From: Lineus longissimus
Taxonomy: Eukaryota; Nemertea; Pilidiophora; Heteronemertea; Lineidae
Direction of reading: 5' to 3'
Assembly: GCF_910592395.1 (NCBI RefSeq)
Contig: NC_088308.1
Location: 19,111,501 to 19,175,500 of the forward strand
DNA length: 64,000 nucleotides
Part shown: one piece after another, positions 1-12,567 of the stretch
Layout: the number at the start of each line of letters is the position of its first letter
Position numbering within the stretch: position 1 is the first letter of the stretch
The notes under the pieces: generated by a model
Told to the model about the DNA's origin: nothing
The model's input: the letters and a program-made list of their open reading frames with translations, nothing else
Database searches by the model: none
Translations under genes and position numbers: made by a program

Positions 1-634
1 TTAACGAGCATGTTCGTGTGACTTCCTTGCGTCTGGACGCCACGATGGAGCAAGCAGCTAATGCCACACTATCATGTGATTTCCTTGCTGAGCAGATTTA
101 TAGGGGAAGGTTGAGACATAAAAGTCAAAGTTCTGGTGGTGATCCGAGTCTTTCCCCACCATCAGGTCATTCACGATTTGTTCGACTTGAACTGAACCTG
201 AAGTAATGTATGTTCGTTTGTATTGATCTTGGCGTCTGGACGCCATGCTGGTTCGATCATGTCTCCCTAATCAACTCATCTGCTCGAGTTATACTCAGGG
301 TCTTCATTTCATTTACCTGTCAATCTTCTCGTGACGTATCGCCGTATCGGCAGCTTGACTAAAGTGGTTAAAGGAATTGATACCGAACTGTAGGTATCGG
401 TTTTCTCACCAAACATTGCGAGGGTGGAGCTAAACTGCTCCTTAGTAGACGAGTGGAGGTTTTGGGTGAAATCATCTTTTTGTTTTAGAACGGCCTGGTC
501 CAAGTGTTAGCTCCACACTGTTTTTGACTGCAGTTAATCACCAAAATCCTAGGTTGTGGTTCAAAGACATTACGTTCCAATGGTGATCAGAACACCTCTA
601 CTGACACTGACCGAGCCGTTTCAATCTATTTCAG
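1..634. other. No exon recognised upstream of the first visible Wnt exon
   Basis: This stretch should be the intron preceding the first recognisable Wnt8 exon, which opens with a phase-0 Ala-Tyr codon pair after a normal acceptor at 633-634. I looked for a signal-peptide exon and found none. A GC-rich motif, GTCTGGACGCCA, occurs near both 30 and 233, so short repeats are present. Short open frames here show no recognisable domain. Confidence 0.5.
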
Positions 635-2480
635 GCGTACATGGTCTTCTCTGAAAGTGTGGCTGCAGGTGCACAGACCGGGGTGAAGGAATGCAAGGAC
701 CAATTCAAGTGGGACAGATGGAACTGTCCGGAAAACACTTTCTCATTATTCACACACAATGCACTTCCAAGAGGTAAGTCATAGCAAAGACTACAGTGGC
801 TTCATACCACTTTTTTACGAAGTACCCGTATATAGCCAGTAGCTTTTGCAACTGCCGAAACCAAAGCAAGCAAATAATCGTTGCTATTCCGAAGTTGACC
901 AATTACTGTCTTCCAGACGCAATGTCATTTCCGAGAGAGCTGCTCTCTTGGCCGAAAGCGCCAACGCGATGCTGTGATGACAGCAATACGATGCAGTAAT
1001 TTCTGAGAAAGCGGTTGTCTTGGCAGCGTCAACATGATTCTATGACAGCAATGGCAATTTCAGAGCGAGCCTGGCCCAATAATCCCGATGAAATCTGATC
1101 ACGTAACATTATCCTTGCAGCCAACAAGGAGACATCTTTTGTCCACGCGATCACCTCCGCTGGGGTCATGTTTACCCTGACTCGGAACTGTAGCCTTGGT
1201 GACTTCGATAAATGTAGCTGTGACGACAGCAAAAAGGGTCAACCAGGTAGGAAGCACGGTAAATATCTGGCACACTGTATGATGTGCTTTTGGTGTTTAT
1301 GCACAAAGCCTTCTCTTCAGCCCAACTTGCACTAACGGCGATCTGCGGCAATGTTGTATGTTTACCGTTCAGCTCCTAAACGGATGAGATTGCAAGACAT
1401 TTCAGTGTTTCCTATCAAGTCTTGAAGTCACTCGTCAATATCAATATATCATATAGGTTTCTAATAACCATTTAATTGATAATAATAGCGATTCGCTTCA
1501 AAAATAGATTTAATTCCTTTCTACATGTAAATGAAACCATGGGACTGCCAAAGTCGATTTTTCGGAAATATCAGAACTTGTGCAATAACTAGGTTAAATT
1601 TAAGAATACGATGTCATGTATGCATGCTCGCAGTGACGTCAGGAGGTTTAAACCAATTCTAACTCATTTCAGGAGGGGCGAGATGGAACTGGGGTGGTTG
1701 TAGCGACAATGTAAGATTTGGTGAGAAGATATCGAAGCAGTTCGTCGACACGCTAGAGACAGGGAAGGATGCTAGAGCGACCATGAACCTCCACAACAAC
1801 GACGTAGGAAGAAGGGTAAGGCGACGGTTGATATCAATGAGCAGTGATGCCAATTGGACTTAAAGCTGCACCTACTATGAACATGATGAATGGACCAATG
1901 TTATACCTCGAGAACCGTTTCCAAACTTCGTTTGATTCAGTTTGAACATAATAGACATGTATTCTTGTTTGAATTTCAGGCTGTTCGGAAGACTCTGAAG
2001 ATGTCTTGTAAGTGTCACGGTATTTCTGGCGCCTGCACCATCAAGACCTGCTGGCAGCAGCTCTCAGAGTTCAGGGCAGTGGGTAGCTACTTGAAGAAAA
2101 AATACCAACGGGCAAAGATGGTAGACTTCCAAGATGGCAAGTTGAACATCGCGCGGAACTCTGAGCGTCGAATGCGGATCTCGAAGACGGACTTGCTGTA
2201 TTTGGAGTCGTCGCCTGATTACTGCCGGGTCAACGTGACCGCCGGGACGTACGGGACTCTTGGGAGGGAATGCGTCCGCCCTCTGAAGAAAGGGGACAAA
2301 TTGGACCGATGGGAAAGGCGGAGTTGCAAATTCCTTTGCAAGACCTGCGGACTGCGGGTCAAGAAAAAGGTGATAGAAGACCATGTTAGTTGCAACTGCA
2401 AGTTCCACTGGTGTTGTGCGGTCAAGTGCGAGTCATGCAAAGAGACAATCACCAAGTTTGCATGTGCGAAGGTGAACTGA
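635..2480 (+). CDS. wnt8: Wnt8-type secreted Wnt ligand (5'-partial, four exons)
   Basis: This encodes most of a secreted, lipid-modified Wnt morphogen that would signal through Frizzled/LRP receptors. Exons are 635-773, 1121-1246, 1673-1815 and 1980-2480; phases 1, 1 and 0 join without a stop, giving 302 residues plus TGA. Diagnostic Wnt blocks are visible: ECKDQFKWDRWNCPE, WNWGGCSDN, the lipid-acceptor loop CKCHGISGACTIKTCW, and the cysteine-rich C-terminus with RWERRSC, CGLRV and CNCKFHWCCAVKC. The first exon starts at the position where vertebrate Wnt8 exon 2 starts, and block spelling fits the Wnt8 subfamily best. The lipid-acceptor serine of the HGxSG motif is kept, but the usual following Ser is Ala. 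The protein ends shortly after the last cysteine, with no long tail. The missing part is the signal peptide and a few residues. Subfamily assignment is from motif memory, not a tree. Confidence 0.93.
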
Positions 2481-2651
2481 GAATGCGGGTCTGATAGGTT
2501 CGGCGAGATTTCTGATTTGCTCACAAAGTGAGAACTCTTATCCGTCATTGGGACTTGCGATTGTTGAAAAGATTTTCGAAAGCACAGAAGTTCCCTATGA
2601 TCGGTTTTCTTGAGTTATGGCTTTATTCTCGTTATTAGTCAAACCAATGAC

Positions 2652-2657
2652 AATAAA
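2652..2657 (+). promoter_or_regulatory. Candidate poly(A) signal of the Wnt gene
   Basis: A canonical AATAAA lies about 170 bases after the Wnt stop codon, a plausible end for a short 3' UTR. No transcript evidence is available here. Confidence 0.45.
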
Positions 2658-3371
2658 TATGAAATTTGACTGGTATATATACTGTATTCCCTGTCCTGGT
2701 GCTGATACATACTCCCATGGTGGTCATTCAAGTTCCCAAAAAATGATGAATAGTGTCCGTGAACACGCTTAAGCGTTTAAGTTTAGATATATACAATGCA
2801 CGCACACGTTCCAAATATAAGCGATTTGTGTTTGTGATATTGCGATTGAATTGCGATCCTTAACACTATACTACTACATGTAGGAACTGCTTGACCGCAT
2901 GTCTGTCGCCGCCAAAACGCAACGGTGGATTCCCTGCTTGTCGTAATCGGCGCGCGTCGCGGGTCGCGGGTCGCACGTTGCTCCAAGTCTCTCTATTAGA
3001 GGATGGGATGGGATGGGATTGCTGATGGTTCATAATTTACAGGCTACCTTGGTTGGTCTTACATATATCCCGTATACGGGACTTTTTTCGATTATAGAGA
3101 CTTTGAGGCCAAGATACAGATGGTTGTGATTGTATAATGATGTTCAGGTTATTGTTCGGTGACTTGATGAGCGATGTATGATACATGTATGTGCTATTTG
3201 ACGGTGTAGCCATCACGCAACACTTTAAACGCCCAATTTTGTAGATATTTTCCATGATCGTATCAGAAAGACTCTTTGTAATGTTTTGTAAATAGATTTC
3301 ATGCTCATCACGAAGGAGGTTATAGGGCGCAATCTACCGTTTCGACGGAGGGATTGGAGTTAATACTAAAA

Positions 3372-3505
3372 AGGGAGTTTTCGCTTATCCCCGAAACGCC
3401 AACGCGAGCGCCAATCCAGGCAATAGTTCTACCTCCTGATTAAACGATATCGAACAATGTAATAGCGTTCGCGCTGGCGTTTCGGGGGCTTTGCAAAAAC
3501 TCTCT
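3372..3505. repeat. Small imperfect inverted-repeat (MITE-like) element
   Basis: A GC-rich arm containing CCCCGAAACGCCAACGCGAGCG is mirrored about 90 bases on by an arm containing GCGTTCGCGCTGGCGTTTCGGGGG. The outer edges are GGGAGTTTT and AAAAACTCTC. Arms of about 40 bases around a short core suggest a non-autonomous DNA transposon remnant. No clear target-site duplication was found. Confidence 0.5.
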
Positions 3506-4078
3506 ACCATAATAGTTTAGACAATGTTAGAGATAGCTTACAGATAGAGGTCGATATTCGGTTTGGTTCCGCTTATGAATATGATACATCCTTGTGAAGG
3601 GCGTGGTTTAGACACTTGTTGTTGTATTCGGGGTTGTAAAAGTCGTCGTGAGGTGTATAAAAATCGTTGTGACGTGGCTGGCGCCGTTTGGCCTGTATGT
3701 AACAAAAACTCACGCGTAATACTGACTCTTTTGCGTTTTAACGTATTAATACAATGCAGTTTTCACAACCCCTACGAACGACGAAGTACAAACTACGAAA
3801 GTTTGTCGTATGTCATTAAATCCTGTGTTAATTCTGAAAGCGACACTTGTAAATTATCGTCTATACGACTTAGATATACCAGGACTTGAGGACTATTTCC
3901 ATACTTAGTACTTCTCGTCGTTCGTAGCTCTCCGTGATGGTTGCAAAACCTGGCTATCATTCAACTTTGACGGTACGACTGTTAATTTCTGGCCAAGCCT
4001 GAAAAGGATACCAGCAAGATTAAACATTGCGCTCGTACTTTCAGTTATGTTGTAAATAAATTCCCCGATACGTGCCTA

Positions 4079-4084
4079 TTTATT
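4079..4084 (-). promoter_or_regulatory. Candidate poly(A) signal of the 203-residue protein gene
   Basis: AATAAA on the minus strand, about 580 bases past the stop codon at 4662-4664. Position is plausible but unsupported by transcripts. Confidence 0.35.
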
Positions 4085-4661
4085 CAAAATGTTGTTCTTG
4101 TTATAAAAATGACTTTTTTACCAACTATACACAAGAGCACAGGGAAAGTGCCATATTATTTTTGACAGATTTATATTCCTAGTGTATAGGATTGTTTTGG
4201 TTTCTAAAACCACAGGAGGATTTAAGTTAGAGAGCCTTCCCCTTATATCGGTGCACCGATTAAGACGTATTCGGACCGGTTTTGACGCATCCACGAATAC
4301 AGGTTCCAAGTGAAAGGCCCTGAAGATCAGGATGGTATAGATGCGACCGGATGTCGCTAAACTCCCCAGACTCCCTGACCACTGACTTTTTGCCGCCACT
4401 GTGCTACTTTACCACTGAGCCGAATGAGGCACAACGAGTAGGCCTACATTCGGCAGTCTTCGCTGAAGTTGCGTTATGTCTTGGCTTATCTATCCAGCCT
4501 CTATGGAGTTTGAGCTCGACATCGAGGGGATCCTCCGAAATGCGAGCCGCCCTCGTCCTCTCCAGATGCCTTTTTTTCTAAACAACAGTACGACAACATA
4601 TCGTCGAATCTATCGGAAATGGTCCTTCATGATCCCACCGCCGAAGTCGCACTGCTGTCCA

Positions 4662-5772
4662 TTAGTTTACTCGGATGATCCCTAGAAGCTTGAGGGCCAT
4701 GTGTCCGTAGTTCTCGTTCCACAAGGTCAAGGCATGTTGGTCGTCTGCCCGCCGTACCACGTGCTTCAGCCTGGACTTGCAGTTGGGAATTTCTGGAAAT
4801 ATGATGATATACTTGTAACTTGAAATTGAGGTGATGGGTCCCGCTCGGAAAATCTCTTCAGAGTGACTGTGCTATTCTCAGTCACTTAACCTGCTACTGC
4901 TACTGGATCGAGCGGGTCCCTTGAGCAGGGGACAGCGACAGAGAAGATGACTGTCACTACTTACCCAGAGTTACATTCATCAGTCTGACGCTCTTGGCAA
5001 AGGAACAAGCGAGCATATACAAGACCCATCTGACCAACTTCATATCCTCTGCAGCTGATAGAATCTCGAACACTTGGAATATGTAGCCGCCTTCCACGAA
5101 TTTGTCCGTGTTCGGAGGCACAATCAAGGACAGCGATTTTGCTATTTGCATTTGCAGGGGCATGGGTGCCTCCTCGGTCCACATTGACATAATTGGTTGG
5201 AGCAATGTCCCAGCCAACTTGGCTGCATCTGGGCCGCCTACAAAGTTGGAATGAATAAGTGTGAGACAAGTTTTAACCAGGGACGAATGTTATGCATGCA
5301 TGCATGATTGTGACAATAGTCGCTGCAACACTATTGGCATGGAGGAGCTAAGGGGATTGTCAGCACATGACATTCGTGATTCATCATGATCTGAAGAGGA
5401 ACTCTCTGAATGTCCTGATGTCGCTGAGTGATCATGCTGATAAAGTGATAGGCCTACAGCGACTGACTTGTTGGTTGGCTTGAATATGGCATCATCATCA
5501 TGTCATGCCGATGTATGATTTCTCAAATCACTGAACTTCTAGGGCCTAGAGTACATGTACTTACCGTAATAAACATTCTCTCCAATATTTTGCAAAACTT
5601 CAATCTTCTCATCTTGAGTGCTCTCATCAGGCGATGTTACTGCTTTCGAGTGAAGAATAATATATTTTTTGTTCAAGTTTGTTTCTTTGCTCGCCGCATC
5701 ATCATGCACGTCCTTCGGTTTCAGAAATAATTTGTCGGTCGCTTTTCGCATCTGTGTCCGCAAAAGATCCAT
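4662..5772 (-). CDS. Uncharacterised 203-residue probable alpha-helical protein (three exons)
   Basis: Exons 5565-5772, 4965-5237 and 4662-4792 join in phases 1 and 1 into 204 codons including the stop. ATG at 5770-5772 sits in a strong context (CCAACCATGG). Introns have GT-AG ends: donors GTAAGT and GTAAGTAG, acceptors TAG and CAG. The N-terminal 70 residues are charged and probably disordered (MDLLRTQMRKATDKLF, then Lys/Asp/Ser-rich). The rest alternates amphipathic helices (residues about 75-150: KLAGTLLQPIMSMW, MQIAKSLSLIVPP, LVRWVLYMLACSFAKSV) in the style of an armadillo/HEAT-like fold. The C-terminal exon ends in HMALKLLGIIRVN. There is no signal peptide, clear membrane span or catalytic motif. 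I do not recognise the family. The clean phase closure over three exons is the main reason to believe the gene. It starts 725 bases from the divergent gene at 6498. Confidence 0.75.
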
Positions 5773-6497
5773 GGTTGGTGTCCGGAAAGTTCTGAAATTA
5801 AAATCAAACTTCGGAGGCAGATTGAGATGAAAGTACGACTGAAAAGCTTGCTTGTGCAGAAATCATTGTGTAAAGTCGAACTCACAAAATGATGGCTTGT
5901 TGGTGTGACGTCCTTTAGATTGTTACGGAGACGTACCGTCATGACGTCACGCACGAAATCAGTTTCGCAGCTGGTGCTCACGTGTGTTCGGTTGTTTCCC
6001 GGGGGTTGTTTATTGTGTTTTATGTGTTTTATGCTATACCGCAGGCAAAGATAATGATTTTCAATAACAAATTTTTAACGATTCGGCAAGATCACTGAAT
6101 AGCCTCAAATACTGATCACTTTCCCGGGGCAAATGAATTTACAGACGACTCACTGACGGTAGGTTGTGACATTCGTTTGGTTTGGTACATCACAAAACTT
6201 TGAATATATCATTTAACATATTAGGCCCAGGCCTACTTGCTTTAAAGTAAAAAGAGTGCCAAAAGACCAGAATAGGATCAAAGTCATCTAGGAGCCACAA
6301 AGAAACTCTACGTCTTTCAACAAACACAGGAATGCATGAGTGACATTAGATAAATTACGTGAATCAGTGGCATGAGCAGTCACCACACAAGGATGTAGAC
6401 TTCTTGAGCTCTCAAATCCTTAAAAAGACAATAAATAACTATACACATGTACTTATCTTCCACTGAGGCACTATCATAATTTCAAATTGACCGATCC
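5773..6497. promoter_or_regulatory. Divergent (bidirectional) promoter region between two small genes
   Basis: The 725 bases separate the start codons of two head-to-head genes (5772 minus, 6498 plus), so both 5' UTRs and promoters must lie here unless an upstream non-coding exon exists. I see no convincing TATA box or CpG-island-like GC enrichment; the element is inferred from gene orientation. Confidence 0.5.
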
Positions 6498-7788
6498 ATG
6501 GCGGGGTTGGAAGACGTTACCAATACCAACTGCTGCGAGTGTGTGAGAAGTGTTCGGGACAAGATCACACTGGAGTTGGATGCCATCTGGACGCATCTGA
6601 GAAAATTGGAACAAGATGCAAGAATTGTGAGTGTCAGCGCTATGCCAGAGTAATGCTAGAAAACTCTACTTAAAACTTTGTGTCCCGCAAAGCCCTTCCC
6701 GGCGTGTTAGTGTATCCGTCCTAAATCGGTCTTTGAGGACAAAGTCACAACCATGCAAGAGGCTGTGAAAAGATCACTTTAATCTCTTTATTTCTACCTA
6801 CAGGGTCCGATCCTGAAGACCCTCGTTGATCGCTTGGTGACTGTGTTGCTGACATTCATGTTGGTCGTCGTCCCCATCATCATCGTCGTCATCATTGAGT
6901 ACGTCCTCCAAGATGCCAAAGAGCCAAAGATAAAAGTTAGTTTTCATTAAAACCAAAATCACACCGCAGTCTCGACCGAAGTGTACCACTAGTCACCTTA
7001 TCAAATATCAAACATTCGTGCCAAGATGTCGCGATTGTACCTAACTTTGAGATCATTTTGTGTCCTCCACTCGGCACCAATGTCAATGACATCAGCAGCC
7101 CCACAAAGAGTATTGAAGATAATTCAGTATTATTCTGTAAAATCTGTCAACCTTATGTCTCCAAGTCCTTGCTTATCTTTCTGTTTTTGTGGCCGCGATT
7201 TAATATGTTCAACGCGTAGACCTGGTCCGCCCACGTTTCAATCAAGGTCGTCATTGGTGAATTTGCCATGCACAAGGATACCACCATGACTTTGCCTTGC
7301 CGTCCCAGAAAAGTAGTTTTTATTGCAGTATTACCAGCTGGTGAAGACAGCAGTCAGTCCCAACTTGTGGCACTGTCACTGGTCCCTGGATTCCGAATTC
7401 ACTTTGAAACTCCGAACTCCGAAAATAACCTTATGGTTACAAATTCCCCCTCTCTGTCCTTCAGAAATTTGGTCAATCAGCCGCAGCGTGTCTTGTTGGA
7501 GTTGGCAGTTTGATTGGTGTCCCACTTTTTCTCATCCACATGGAAAGATTCGTCCAAGCTCGAAGTGAGCTGGACTTACTCATTCCCACAGAAGAGCGAG
7601 TCGGGCCGTGGATACCCATAGAGCAGGGGGAGCGTGGCGCCAGAGGGGACAGACCCCTAAGCAGCGAGGACGAGTGGGAGAATGATGGGACAGATTCGGG
7701 GGAGAGTTGGTCGGCGGTAGAGGTAGCAGAATGGGCTGGCGAAGTAGGGGAGGGCTTTGAGGGGCAGGCATTTCATAACTATGATTAA
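6498..7788 (+). CDS. Uncharacterised two-pass transmembrane protein with acidic C-terminal tail (194 residues)
   Basis: Exons 6498-6626, 6804-6935 and 7465-7788 are all in phase 0 and give 43+44+107 residues. ATG at 6498 lies in CCATGG context. Residues 1-43 carry a Cys pair (NCCECV) and a short amphipathic helix. Residues about 54-78 (beginning LVTVLLTFMLVVVPIIIVV) form one strongly hydrophobic span. A basic loop (KEPKIKKFG) follows, then residues about 92-112 (ACLVGVGSLIGVPLFLIHM) form a Gly-rich second span. From about 125 on, the tail is rich in Glu, Asp, Gly and Trp and probably disordered and cytosolic. Topology with both ends cytosolic follows from the short basic loop only by inference. 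I do not recognise the family. Poly(A) signals follow closely, so the gene is probably complete. Confidence 0.75.
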
Positions 7789-7832
7789 AGGCATTCCGTG
7801 CGATGCAAGTAAAACCTTTCGACTACCAGAAT

Positions 7833-7838
7833 AATAAA
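7833..7838 (+). promoter_or_regulatory. Candidate poly(A) signal of the two-pass membrane protein gene
   Basis: AATAAA 45 bases after the stop codon. A second AATAAA lies at 7949-7954. Either could end the transcript. Confidence 0.5.
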
Positions 7839-9020
7839 ATAGATTGTAAATTCGGTCTTACTTTCGTCAGTCTCTCTCAACAGTTAGAACTGCCTACATT
7901 TTGGGCAGAGCTGTTACCTTGTCTTCACTCCGAGAGGTCTTGAAATAGAATAAACTTTCTCAAATTTGGGTATATTTGTGACTTTGTCTTCGCACTCATC
8001 AGAGTTGACAGAAGTTGCAGACTTAACAAGGTGGAGCCAGAGGATGTTTTAGTATGACATTTGTTTCACTGGCACAATCACACATGATATCCTGACTACA
8101 CCAGGATACATACCAGGGAGACATAGTCACAACCACCCATGGGGTCGAATAAAGGAACCCAAAAGTGATTCTGGAAACTATTATTTACAACTTTGTTTAT
8201 TTCTCAATAATGGATGTCATATTTATTACAAAACATCTTTAAACTGAAAACATTTTTCAGTATTCCACCAAAAATATGCACACATCAATTCAACATCGAG
8301 GAACAATAACCACATGATTCATGTTGAGCTTCAGTCCAGAACACACCTCTTCCAAGTGAGAATCTTACCAAAACAAATAGGTGCTGGCAATTCTGACAAG
8401 ACTGTAAATCAACCCAAGAACCAAGACAATTATAACTATGTAACTGTTACAACTCTTGCCAAGACCATCACCCTAGCTGTAAAGTCAGAAGTGGGGATCT
8501 TTCAACAATGAAACAACAAAAGAATGGCATCATCTCTTTCAAATACAAATGCAACATCATACAGCAGATGACATTGCACTCATGAATAATTTCCGAAACC
8601 AGTGTTCTTTTCCGATTTGCCAACACCTGAATCTGTCATTCACTAGTCATTACAAACACAAAACAACCAACTGATTGTCCATCCACATCACTGTCGAAAT
8701 AAAACAATCACTGATGGCGATGCTCATCTAAAAACTGTCCTTCTTTGGCAAGGAGCCACTTTCTTATTCTCAAAATTTCTATTTCCCACATCTGGCGCGT
8801 CAGTTGTGCCCGTAACCAGTGCATGTACATTGTGACTGGTCACCATGGAAATGATTTGTTTTATTCAAAATAATTGACTTGGCCACAATGCCAAGGAAGA
8901 CTCAGCATTACTGATGACCCAGAGCATTTTAGTTGCTTACTCTCTTCGCCCATTTAAGAAATTTTCCCAGAATACTTCACTTCCCTTCCCTTCTATCAAG
9001 CAATAGCGACCGCTGGTAAT

Positions 9021-9092
9021 ACAGGGTGTCTCAAAAAACGTGTACCCACCCTAAATCATCTATTCGGGTAAACTTTTTTTTAGACACCCTGT
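9021..9092. repeat. 72-bp inverted-repeat element (ACAGGGTGTCT ends)
   Basis: ACAGGGTGTCTCAAAAAA at the left is mirrored by TTTTTTTAGACACCCTGT at the right around a roughly 35-base core. Ends of this kind are typical of remnants of mariner-like elements. The core is too short to code. Confidence 0.6.
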
Positions 9093-12000
9093 ACATTTGC
9101 TTAGACTTATATCAACTCCAATTCAAACACGCCTAACGACAATGCACAATTCTATCCAGAACTAAAGTTTGAAATTCCAAGCAGAAAATCTGGGGTATTT
9201 TTCTCCAAATAAGTTTCTGAAATCATTCAAGGCAATGTAGAGTCGCCAACTGTGTGAGCTTGAGTGACATGGATGATCAACCTGCAAGCATTCTAAAGCA
9301 AAGTGTTCTGGAAGAGGCCACACAACTCTTAAAATAACCTCATCTTGATGTATACATTAGTGTAAGCATTATAAAACATCTCTTTTTTCATACAAAAATA
9401 TACTTCATGACCAGTTATTGATAGAAACAGACAACAACTGATTAATTATTAATCATGACAACCTGAATATAGTAGTGCGGTGGTAAAACGAAGTCAGAAA
9501 ACAGGTCAAAACTTCTCAGAAAAATCTTACTCCCAGATTAAAAACGATAAAATCAGAAAAAATACAGTTAAGATACCAGCCACTGTTTACAAGGTTCAGG
9601 CCCATTTTAAGAATGGGTTATGGAGACAAGTAACATTTCTGATTTCTTTGTTGATGGATACTGAACTTTTGGATCACTCAGAAGACATCAACAGAAGACA
9701 TCAGACAGTCAAATCACTTTTATGAGAAAACATGGTGTTCGGGAGTTGGCCTCGACCCAGTCGGAAAAATATGTATTGGCTAAAGAACTGCTGGTAAAGG
9801 CCAACACAGCAGAACCATGAAAACAACTAAAACGACACCTGGAAGACCCCAGCATGGTCAAGGTATAAGAAGGAAAAGATGATAAAACTGACACAGATAT
9901 AAATGGTTTAAGAACTTTAGTTGCTCTGGCAGATTTTCTCAGAAAGTTTGAACTTTTTTCCGACTAAGTGTCCCACTGATGGCATGATATGGGCACATGG
10001 AGCAGAGTCAGGATGAACAACAAACTCTACAAATACGGGAGTTCTAATACTTCACTCCTCAAATTATAACATCAAAGGATCACAAAATCTCCTTTGGGGG
10101 AATTATTTTTCATCATACGAACAATTCTGTACATTTGACTGTATAACCATCACAATGAAGCAGACTGCAACCAAGTGAAGAAAATTCTGCCCTCAAGTCA
10201 TATAGTAGTGCAGATGACACCATCATGTATTGGATGGCAAACACATGGTCATGGATTGAAACAATGTTGGGCACGTCAGTTCAAAAGCACTGCATTCTGT
10301 GGCATCAGCAGCCAATGAGGCAGAAATTTCACTTGCCCATCAGTAGAGTTGCACTGACAGATCATTTTGCCATCCATGGACACGTTTGTCATCCAATATG
10401 GCAGCATATACATACCGATACCAACATTTCCTCAAATTTCTGGATACAGTTATGTTATTGGTCAAAGCTGATTCAAGTATAACAGATGACCATAGATTTC
10501 TGACAAACACAAGAATTAACATTACTGGCTCGACAACGGGAAACAAGACCATAATACTAAGACAACTCGCTCTTCAATATCAATTCTATACTCAACAAAA
10601 GTTACATTTTCACACCCTGCTACATCAAGTAAACGACTGTTTTGACATCCAACATATAGCTCATTTGAAGCAACCTCCCCCATCTGCAGGATCACAGCAA
10701 TTTTGTTTTTAATTCGAAAGTTCTTTATCTACCCCAAATTTAAGCATCAAACTCTAAAATTGATTATCTTTTCAAATGTTATTCAGTTTGAAGCTTTTTA
10801 TCAGCTTTTGTACCAACAAACAATATTTTAAGACAGGAATGCCAACAGCAGCGCTATCATTAAATGATCTTCAAGGGACTGAATTCAAGACACTGAGTAC
10901 TGGGTACATTAAACTACCTTGGACTTTGGACAGCACATATCAGTAATTGGGTACATACAGAAGCAGACAACCACATAAAACAAATAAACAAACAAAATGG
11001 TCACCTTTCAGTTAAAACATGATTCACCATCCTGATTCTGTTCCTGTAATAAAAAGTCTAGTCCTTGTCGCACAAATTTGATCAGATGTGAAACAGAAAA
11101 CTGCAAATATTATCAAACGAATGTGACCTCTTTTATGATACTTTATGTTACTTGATAGATTGACAGTCAATAAAAATCACCTGGGCCACACACCGATTTT
11201 TACATTCCTAGCAAGCTATAGCACATTATTACATCATGCAACTCCTCCATTTGTGATTTTATTCTAAATTTTGTAAAACTTTATTAAAAACTTTCAGCTG
11301 TATTGAAAATATCTCAACTTGAAAATTTCACAAGAAATCTACTATTAACCTTGTGCCGTAACAATTAACAAACCCTGAAATCATTAAAACCTTGAATTTG
11401 TAAGGACATTTTCAATATTTTGAGAAAGTACCGGGTACTTTAATATTAAAATCCTGCAACAAAATCTTTAAAATCGTCTACATGTAGGAAGGGTCATCAG
11501 CAAAACAACAAATATCATAGTTACCTTGAAATGTACAATTTGAAATTCATTTAGATGATGGAATTATGACAGCCAGAATTTTGGTACAGAAGACACCGTA
11601 AGTCACAAAGGGTTAAATATGGACAAGTACGTTTATTACAACAATGCAGCATGCCTGTTTAAAACCTGACAATGTTAACAACCGTGTAACTGGTCCTTAC
11701 GACATAAATCATGGGGCGGGATGGAGAACCTCATTTTCCAATTCAAATTTGTATGAAAATGAAAATGAAACTCCTAGACATCCTAAAACAAAACTGACAA
11801 CACAACTTCATGTGACCTAAATTGGTCAACAGAAACCATGAAATTGTCAGAGTGATTGTTCAGTGTCCTCCTGACACCAAGAGGTCCATTCAGTGAAATG
11901 TAAGTAGACCACCACTTGCTTTTCAATACTGGTATGCCATATAACCTGGCTCAGCAAATTGGGGTCTGAGAACAGAGGCTGAGACTAAAAATATGCAACT

Positions 12001-12454
12001 TATGAAAAAGAACGGCACATAAAAAAGAAGTTTCTAATTCTTCCCTGTAGCTAACAAACTTAGGGTCAATATTTAAAAACTTGATAAAATGAAATCTTGG
12101 TTGGTTGACCAATTCAGATACCACTACACAGTCTGCTACTGCCATCTTGGGAAAGAAAATGCACACAAACAGTCTACAAACAGTTAGTGTTCACTTTTGG
12201 ATACAATTTGTAGCACGTACACTCTGAAACTACGCTTCAGTGATAACCATCAGTACTACTTGTGCGGCTTGCCCTTGATAAGAAGATTCTGTTGTCTATA
12301 ACTTTAATCAACCTTGAGCAAATCCTCATGACTCATCATAATGCCCACTTCTTTGATTAAAAAAAAACTTGTGAATAATCTTTCATCAAAAAGCCAAAAG
12401 ACAAACAATTCATCACGCTGAAAAGTTATACTTGGTCATGACTAACACACATTC

Positions 12455-12567
12455 AACCCTTAGAACCCTGTATCCCCGACACCCACGGGCACCCCTACTC
12501 TAGGTGCCTCTGATATATGTGCCTCTGGATTGCCGTCTGGAAATCGGCTGCTTGGGTTCTAAGGGTT
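12455..12567. repeat. 113-bp element with 14-bp perfect terminal inverted repeats
   Basis: AACCCTTAGAACCC at 12455-12468 and GGGTTCTAAGGGTT at 12554-12567 are exact reverse complements bounding a GC-richer core of about 85 bases. This is a MITE-like structure; no open frame is present. Confidence 0.6.

Larger units (their letters stand above)
2481..4661. other. Intergenic region between Wnt8 and the helical-protein gene
   Basis: The genes on either side converge here. Besides candidate poly(A) signals at each end I see one small inverted-repeat element (3372-3505). The longest open frame, 3563-3889 on the plus strand, has no recognisable motif, no splice context and Arg/Ser/Cys-rich composition, so I do not call it a gene. 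Confidence 0.6.

Noticed and set aside
485-505. Mini-exon (ACGGCCTGGTCCAAG) as the missing first part of Wnt8
   Set aside because: It has an acceptor-like TTTTAG but no GT donor, and the peptide does not match the Wnt8 N-terminus.
2064-2548. Two long minus-strand frames opposite the last Wnt exon
   Set aside because: Shadows of the Wnt coding exon in the opposite strand.
3563-3889. 108-residue plus-strand frame with a Cys-rich start (CCCIRGCKSRR)
   Set aside because: The Cys spacing looked knottin-like at first, but there is no signal peptide and no repeated pattern. It lies in intergenic DNA after the Wnt 3' end.
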